From Chryseobacterium senegalense (GTDB lineage: Bacteria > Bacteroidota > Bacteroidia > Flavobacteriales > Weeksellaceae): a stretch of 64,000 nt of DNA. Below, in pieces: positions 59,893 through 64,000 of the stretch. Numbering within the stretch: position 1 is the stretch's first letter; each line of letters starts with the position of its first letter. The DNA is taken from positions 102,589-166,588 of the forward strand of contig CYUH01000015.1 of assembly GCA_001403755.1 (NCBI GenBank), read 5' to 3'. The position numbers were made by a program, and so were the translations under genes. Under the pieces are notes generated by a model. That model ran no database searches. It was not told the DNA's origin and saw only the letters and a program-made list of their open reading frames with translations.

Positions 59893-60588
59893 ATGAAAAT
59901 TCAGCACATTTTTTTTGATCTCGATAATACACTTTGGGATCACCGCCGCAACGCTTATCTTACCCTGAAAGATATTTTCATTAGAGAAAAAGTAAGCGAA
60001 AAATACAACCTAAATTTTGAAGATTTCCACCGAGAGTATTTCACCATTAATGAGAGACTGTGGGAGCAAATTCGAGACGGTGAAATTGATAAAGATTACC
60101 TCAGAAAACATCGATTTTATGATTCATTCCTGTTTTTCGGAATTGATGATCTCGAGCTCGCTCAGCTTTTTGAAGACAATTTTCTTGATGAAATTCTAAA
60201 TTATAACGACCTGGTGGAAGGTGCATTCGATTTGTTGGAATATCTTTCCGGTAAAAATTACCAACTCCACATTCTTTCCAATGGTTTCATGGAGGTAACG
60301 TACCGCAAATGCGAACTTTCCGGAATTAAGAATTATTTTAAAACCATTACCAGTGCAGACGAAATCAATATCAGAAAGCCACATCCTGAAATCTACGAAT
60401 ATGCGCTGAACAAAGCCGGTGCAGAAAAAGAAAAATCAATGATGATTGGCGACGACTGGATTGCCGATGTTGAAGGCGGTAAATCTTTCGGACTAAAAGT
60501 AATTTTCTTCGATGTATTCAACGATAATTATAAAGCGCCGGACGTTACTGTGATTAAAAAACTGTCGGAAATAAAGACTTTGCTCTAA
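59893..60588 (+). CDS. HAD-family hydrolase, YjjG-like (noncanonical pyrimidine nucleotidase)
   Basis: 231 residues from ATG at 59893 (MKIQHIFFDLDNTLWDHRRN). HAD motifs: FDLDNTLWD (nucleophile Asp), ILSNGFMEVTY (motif II), RKPHPEIYEYAL (Lys, motif III) and MIGDDWIADVEGG (motif IV). YjjG-type enzymes dephosphorylate noncanonical pyrimidine nucleotides; the four-helix cap agrees with that group. The earlier TTG start gives only three extra residues and is not used. Convergent with trpS. Confidence 0.88.
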   Translation: MKIQHIFFDLDNTLWDHRRNAYLTLKDIFIREKVSEKYNLNFEDFHREYFTINERLWEQIRDGEIDKDYLRKHRFYDSFLFFGIDDLELAQLFEDNFLDEILNYNDLVEGAFDLLEYLSGKNYQLHILSNGFMEVTYRKCELSGIKNYFKTITSADEINIRKPHPEIYEYALNKAGAEKEKSMMIGDDWIADVEGGKSFGLKVIFFDVFNDNYKAPDVTVIKKLSEIKTLL

Positions 60589-60593
60589 CAAAA

Positions 60594-60622
60594 ACACCTT
60601 TCGTCACTGAAAGGTTTTTTTA
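60594..60622. terminator. Bidirectional terminator between the HAD gene and trpS
   Basis: ACCTTTC-GTCACT-GAAAGGT with T runs on both sides; 7-bp stem. Confidence 0.85.
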
Positions 60623-60641
60623 TTTTTATTGCGAAGTTTCT

Positions 60642-61610
60642 TTACATTCCTAAACTTTCACGAACTCTTTTCAGCGTTTCTGAAGCTACTTTTCGGGTTT
60701 TATCGGCGCCTTGTTGAAGTTTCTCGTCGAGTTCCTGCAAATTGTTCATGTAATAAGAGAAAAGTTCTCTTTCCTTAGCGTATTTGGTGAGAATTAAGCT
60801 TAAAAGTTCATTTTTAGCATGTCCGTAACCGAAATTACCTGCAAGATATTTTTGCTCCAGAGCTGCAGTTTCATCGGCTGTTGCAATAAGTTTATAAATC
60901 GCAAAAACCTTGTCTGTCTCAGGATCTTTTGGTTCTTCCAGAGTTTTAGAGTCGGTTTCAATTCCCATAACCTGTTTCTTCAGTTCTTTTTCCGGAAGAA
61001 AAATATTGATGATGTTACCTCTTGATTTACTCATCTTCTGTCCGTCGGTTCCGGGAACATATTTGGTGTCTTCCTGAAGTTCCGCATTCGGTAACACAAA
61101 AACTTCACCCATTTGATGATTGAATCTCGCGCCCATGTCACGCGCCATTTCCAAATGTTGCAATTGGTCTTTGCCCACAGGAACCACTTCTGCGTCATAA
61201 AGCAGAATATCTGCAGCCATTAAAACGGGATAGGTGAAAAGTCCGGCGTTCACATCCTCCAGACGGTCGGCTTTATCTTTGAAAGAATGCGCCAAAGTAA
61301 GCCTCTGATAAGGGAAAAAGCACGAAAGGTACCATGAAAGTTCACATACTTCCGGAATGTCGCTTTGTCTGTAGAAAAAAGTCTTTTCGGTATCTAAACC
61401 GCATGCAAGCCAGGCAGCAGCAATTTCATAGGTGTTTTTTTTCAGTTCAGCAGCATTTTTTATCTGGGTTAAAGAATGCATGTTGGCGATGAAGAGAAAA
61501 GATTCGTTTTCAGATTTTTTCGACAGTTCGATTGCAGGAATAATTGCGCCCAAAAGGTTTCCCAAATGGGGTGTTCCTGTAGCCTGTATTCCGGTGAGGA
61601 TTCGTGACAT
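60642..61610 (-). CDS. trpS: Tryptophanyl-tRNA synthetase
   Basis: 322 residues, bacterial class I form. HIGH-equivalent ATGTPHLGNLLGA near the N-terminus and KMSKS in GTDGQKMSKSRGNIIN. It charges tRNA-Trp. Length and motifs are complete; the gene converges on the HAD gene with a shared terminator. Confidence 0.95.
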   Translation of the reverse strand: MSRILTGIQATGTPHLGNLLGAIIPAIELSKKSENESFLFIANMHSLTQIKNAAELKKNTYEIAAAWLACGLDTEKTFFYRQSDIPEVCELSWYLSCFFPYQRLTLAHSFKDKADRLEDVNAGLFTYPVLMAADILLYDAEVVPVGKDQLQHLEMARDMGARFNHQMGEVFVLPNAELQEDTKYVPGTDGQKMSKSRGNIINIFLPEKELKKQVMGIETDSKTLEEPKDPETDKVFAIYKLIATADETAALEQKYLAGNFGYGHAKNELLSLILTKYAKERELFSYYMNNLQELDEKLQQGADKTRKVASETLKRVRESLGM

Positions 61611-61685
61611 ATATTATAAAATTCTGGTTAAAAATAAGTGATAAACTGCTTTATCAAAAGCGTTTTGCAAAAATAGGGAAATAAA

Positions 61686-61713
61686 AAACTTCAGACAATT
61701 GCTGAAGTTTTTC
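61686..61713 (-). terminator. Terminator of lspA
   Basis: AAACTTCAG-ACAATTG-CTGAAGTTT with T-rich flanks, 9-bp stem, 11 bp below the lspA stop. Confidence 0.88.
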
Positions 61714-61723
61714 TTTAATATTT

Positions 61724-62365
61724 TTAAAAATCCAGTCCGTCTGGAAATGCTTTCTTTCTGAAAATCAGCAGTAAAATTCCACCAACGGTAATTGCAGAAT
61801 CAGCAACATTAAAGATGTATTTGAAAAACTCAATATGCTTGCCGCCTATAAGTGGCCAGCTTTCCGGTACCCACCAGTCTACGAGAGGGAAATGCAGCAT
61901 ATCGACTACACAGCCTTTCATGAAATGCGAGTAACCTTCACCAAACGGTACAACTTTCGAAATTCCGCCGTAATCGATCCAGTGGTTCACGCTTTCGTCG
62001 TACACCGTGCCGCTGTCGAAAATCATTCCGTAGAACATTCCGTCAATTAAATTTCCGATAGCGCCCGCAAAAATCATCGCCATTGGGATGAGAAGGTAAT
62101 TGCTGTGGATGCCTTCTTTCAGCCATTTTCTGAAAAGATAAACCATGCCGCCAATGAGGAAAACACGGAGGATCACCAAAGCATATTTACCCAGCAGGCC
62201 GCCAAAATGAAAGCCGTACGCCATGCCCGGATTTTCTACAAAAGTGAGTTTGAAACCCGGAAAAACATCAACGCTTTCGCCTAAATGGAAAGTGGTTTTG
62301 ATGTAAAATTTAGAAACCTGATCGATTAAAAGGATGATGAAGGTAATTAATGCTATTTTCTTCAT
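61724..62365 (-). CDS. lspA: Lipoprotein signal peptidase (signal peptidase II)
   Basis: 213 residues. Four membrane helices; catalytic aspartates in IGNLIDGMFYG and KYIFNVADSAITVGG. It removes the signal peptide of prolipoproteins at the inner membrane. It is longer than enterobacterial LspA because of an insertion between the two motifs (GTVYDESVNHWIDYGGISKV), as is usual in Bacteroidota. Its ATG overlaps the stop of the preceding small gene by one base, so translation is coupled. Confidence 0.95.
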   Translation of the reverse strand: MKKIALITFIILLIDQVSKFYIKTTFHLGESVDVFPGFKLTFVENPGMAYGFHFGGLLGKYALVILRVFLIGGMVYLFRKWLKEGIHSNYLLIPMAMIFAGAIGNLIDGMFYGMIFDSGTVYDESVNHWIDYGGISKVVPFGEGYSHFMKGCVVDMLHFPLVDWWVPESWPLIGGKHIEFFKYIFNVADSAITVGGILLLIFRKKAFPDGLDF

Positions 62366-62562
62366 TACAGATCGGTCTTTGGTTTATGTTTAAAATTGCC
62401 CGGTTTGGTGTCTTTTTTCGGAGCGGATTTGGTTTCGAATTTTGGGGAAGTTTTTGCGTTTCTGGTGTGAAACTTTTCATATCGGATTCCCATATCTTTC
62501 ATCACACTTTTCAGTGCGTTGAGTTCCATCTGGTTTTTGGGATGTACAATTAATGATTCCAT
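62365..62562 (-). CDS. Small basic protein upstream of lspA
   Basis: 65 residues starting MESLIVHPKNQMELNALKSV (DUF2683-like N-terminus), followed by a long Lys-rich disordered tail (KFETKSAPKKDTKPGNFKHK). Overlaps lspA by one base. It may be the antitoxin-like VHPKN family, but no toxin gene is present. Confidence 0.65.
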   Translation of the reverse strand: MESLIVHPKNQMELNALKSVMKDMGIRYEKFHTRNAKTSPKFETKSAPKKDTKPGNFKHKPKTDL

Positions 62563-62570
62563 TCTTAGAT

Positions 62571-62810
62571 TTATTTTTTTGAAAGTTCTTCCAGGCGTTT
62601 TCGGTCTTTTTCCGAAAGATCCTGTATGCCGTTTTTGCCCATTTTGCTTAACAGACTGTCGATTTCAAGCTCGCGGTTTCTTCTTTCCTCATTGTATCTG
62701 TCGTCGATGGTCTGGTATTTTTCTTCCTTTGAAAGGAAAGGCTTTTTCGCAGAATTTCTGAAAAAATAGATAATTACACCAACGGCCAAAATAATCAGCA
62801 GGACTTCCAA
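62571..62810 (-). CDS. Small membrane-anchored protein
   Basis: 79 residues: N-terminal transmembrane helix (VLLIILAVGVIIYFFRNS) then a charged helical tail (KEEKYQTIDDRYNEERRNRE). Located between the DksA-like gene and the small lspA-linked gene. Function unknown but conserved position in Bacteroidota neighbourhoods seems likely. Confidence 0.65.
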   Translation of the reverse strand: MEVLLIILAVGVIIYFFRNSAKKPFLSKEEKYQTIDDRYNEERRNRELEIDSLLSKMGKNGIQDLSEKDRKRLEELSKK

Positions 62811-62901
62811 AAGACAGCAAATTTTAAATTCAAATAGGTTTATAACGCAAGATTTCGCTGTGCATTATAAACCTAATGGGTAAACAGTTGAAGAGCGTAA
62901 A

Positions 62902-63282
62902 TTAGCGCTGCATATTTTTTGCCTCAATACTTAAAGTTGCATGCGGAACGGCTCTCAAACGGTCTTTACCGATTAATTTACCCGTTACTCTGCAGATTCC
63001 GTAAGTTTTGTTTTCAATACGGATGAGTGCATTTTTCAAATCTCGCACAAATTTCTCCTGTCTTCCTGCCAAAATTGCATTCTGCTCCTTGCTGAGGGTT
63101 TCTGCACCCTCCTCAAATGCTTTAAAGGTAGGCGAAGTATCATCGGTCCCGTTATTCTGGTCGTTGATGAAGCTTTCTCTGATCAGCATTAAATCCTTTT
63201 CTGCTTTTTCTATTTTTTGCTGAATAAGTTCTTTAAACTCCTGAAGGTCACTATCGCTGTAACGTTGTCTTTCTTCTGCCAT
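62902..63282 (-). CDS. TraR/DksA-family protein, zinc site degenerate
   Basis: 126 residues. Coiled-coil part (FKELIQQKIEKAEKDLMLIR, ALIRIENKTYGICRVTGKLI) and the C-terminal DksA-like region YGICRVTGKLIGKDRLRAVP HATLSIEAKN, in which only one of the four zinc cysteines remains. DksA-like proteins bind the RNA polymerase secondary channel with ppGpp. This zinc-free form is typical of Bacteroidota and lies upstream of lspA and next to ileS. Confidence 0.82.
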   Translation of the reverse strand: MAEERQRYSDSDLQEFKELIQQKIEKAEKDLMLIRESFINDQNNGTDDTSPTFKAFEEGAETLSKEQNAILAGRQEKFVRDLKNALIRIENKTYGICRVTGKLIGKDRLRAVPHATLSIEAKNMQR

Positions 63283-63357
63283 GTTTTTTTTGTTTGAAAT
63301 CGTTTGTGTTTTTTGAGGGATGAGAATTTCGGATTCTTCATTAAATCTCTGTCAACA

Positions 63358-64000
63358 TCAAACTTTGTTTACCAATAATTTAAATTTCACGTCGTCAATT
63401 TCTATTTCATCAAAAATTGAAAGTGAATTTACAATTTCTATTTTATCTGACAATACTTCTTCCGAAATATATGCACGATTGTTAATAAGTTCTTTTTCGA
63501 AAGGCGAGTTGGCTTCTAATTCAATTGAAATTCTGTCTGTTAGCTCAAAATCTTTATCTTTTCTGATGTTCTGAACTCTATTGATGAATTCTCTTGCGAT
63601 TCCTTCCGCTTTCAGTTCGTCCGTTATGGTCAAATCTAATGCCACCGTCATTTTTCCTTCATTTGCCACCGTCCAACCCGGAATGTCTTTGGTGAAGATT
63701 TCAACATCTTCGGTTGAGATTTCATAGCCTTGGATTTCGATTTTTCCTTCTTTTTCCAAAGTTGAAATCTGCTCAGCAGTCATATTCTGGATTTCCGCTC
63801 CCACGGTTTTCATATCTTTTCCAAGTCGCGAACCTAAGGTTTTGAAATTGGGTTTGATTTGTTTTACAATCAAGTGCGAAGCTTCATCAGAATTGATGAG
63901 AACCAATTCTTTTACATTTACTTCCTGTTTGATGAGTTCCGAAACTGCGACAATCTGAGCTTCCGTTTTCGAATCCAAAACAGGAATCATCACTTTTTGC
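63358..64000 (-). CDS. ileS: Isoleucyl-tRNA synthetase, C-terminal part (cut by window end)
   Basis: The reading frame is open to the right end of the window, so only the last 213 or so residues are visible. Visible features match the C-terminal anticodon-binding and tail region of Bacteroidota IleS: QKVMIPVLDSKTEAQIVAVS, FKTLGSRLGKDMKTVGAEIQ, VALDLTITDELKAEGIAREF INRVQNIRK. It charges tRNA-Ile. The apparent Met start at 63993 is internal. Order ileS, dksA-like, lspA is standard in this phylum. Confidence 0.92.
   Translation of the reverse strand, partial: QKVMIPVLDSKTEAQIVAVSELIKQEVNVKELVLINSDEASHLIVKQIKPNFKTLGSRLGKDMKTVGAEIQNMTAEQISTLEKEGKIEIQGYEISTEDVEIFTKDIPGWTVANEGKMTVALDLTITDELKAEGIAREFINRVQNIRKDKDFELTDRISIELEANSPFEKELINNRAYISEEVLSDKIEIVNSLSIFDEIEIDDVKFKLLVNKV

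Noticed and set aside
1..64000. CRISPR arrays, rRNA or tRNA genes
   Set aside because: No regularly spaced direct repeats with unique spacers, no cloverleaf or rRNA segments were noticed; the attC-like repeats are too long and flank genes.

Overview
The window looks like the chromosome of an AT-rich flavobacterium, most probably of the Chryseobacterium/Kaistella group (Weeksellaceae). Evidence: genes lack obvious Shine-Dalgarno sequences and several start regions carry the Bacteroidota -7 box TAnnTTTG; there are TonB-dependent receptors, a T9SS sorting tail, a 213-residue LspA, a DksA-like protein without its zinc cysteines, and the core order ileS / dksA-like / small genes / lspA. The genus is an inference.

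Region 1 (1-13,114) is a cassette array. Single genes or gene pairs, all read on the minus strand, alternate with eleven structured repeats of 135-205 bp. Each repeat has the architecture of an integron attC site: outer boxes of the form ..AAC / GTT.., a spacer, then an inner stem whose two arms covary from site to site. Cassette ends match each other, so the two boxes of one repeat usually come from different cassettes, as expected after site-specific cassette insertion. Cargo: GNAT acetyltransferase, zeta-type kinase with a small partner, GIY-YIG nuclease, TPR membrane protein, Zn-ribbon protein, a type II restriction-modification pair, an SMR efflux pump and a formylglycine-generating-enzyme-like protein, plus two cassettes with no recognisable gene. 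No integron integrase is visible (a CALIN-like array). Two IS3/IS150-type insertion sequences with a -1 frameshift heptamer have landed in it.

Region 2 (13,109-42,026) is an integrative island bounded by a 17-bp direct repeat, GATAACACTCAAATATA. Its left copy coincides with the outer box of the first cassette. The right end carries a tyrosine integrase, then an uncharacterised gene, an excisionase-like HTH gene with a palindrome cluster, and a primase/VapE-type replication protein. Cargo includes a complete type I restriction-modification operon in which a HEPN-domain protein sits between hsdS and hsdR (the place PrrC occupies in E. coli), a umuD-like / Mrr-like nuclease / umuC operon, an SRAP protein pair, a TerB-like/membrane pair, two SNase-type nucleases, an alcohol dehydrogenase, a small DUF5675/membrane-protein module and a 2.7-kb tract with repeated, covarying hairpins and a possible pseudoknot. 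Duplicated and broken fragments (20.5-22.6 kb) suggest the island is a composite of at least two integrations.

Region 3 (42,027-64,000) is ordinary core genome: a TPP-riboswitch-controlled TonB receptor, WG-repeat and DUF2752 proteins, aconitase, a second TonB-type receptor, RluA-type pseudouridine synthase, NUDIX hydrolase, XerD, dCMP-deaminase-like protein, enoyl-CoA hydratase, divergent katA/oxyR, metK behind a SAM-II-like riboswitch, an outer-membrane protein, an ECF sigma factor with a 44-residue downstream protein, a HAD phosphatase, trpS, lspA, small genes, a dksA-like gene and the 3' end of ileS.
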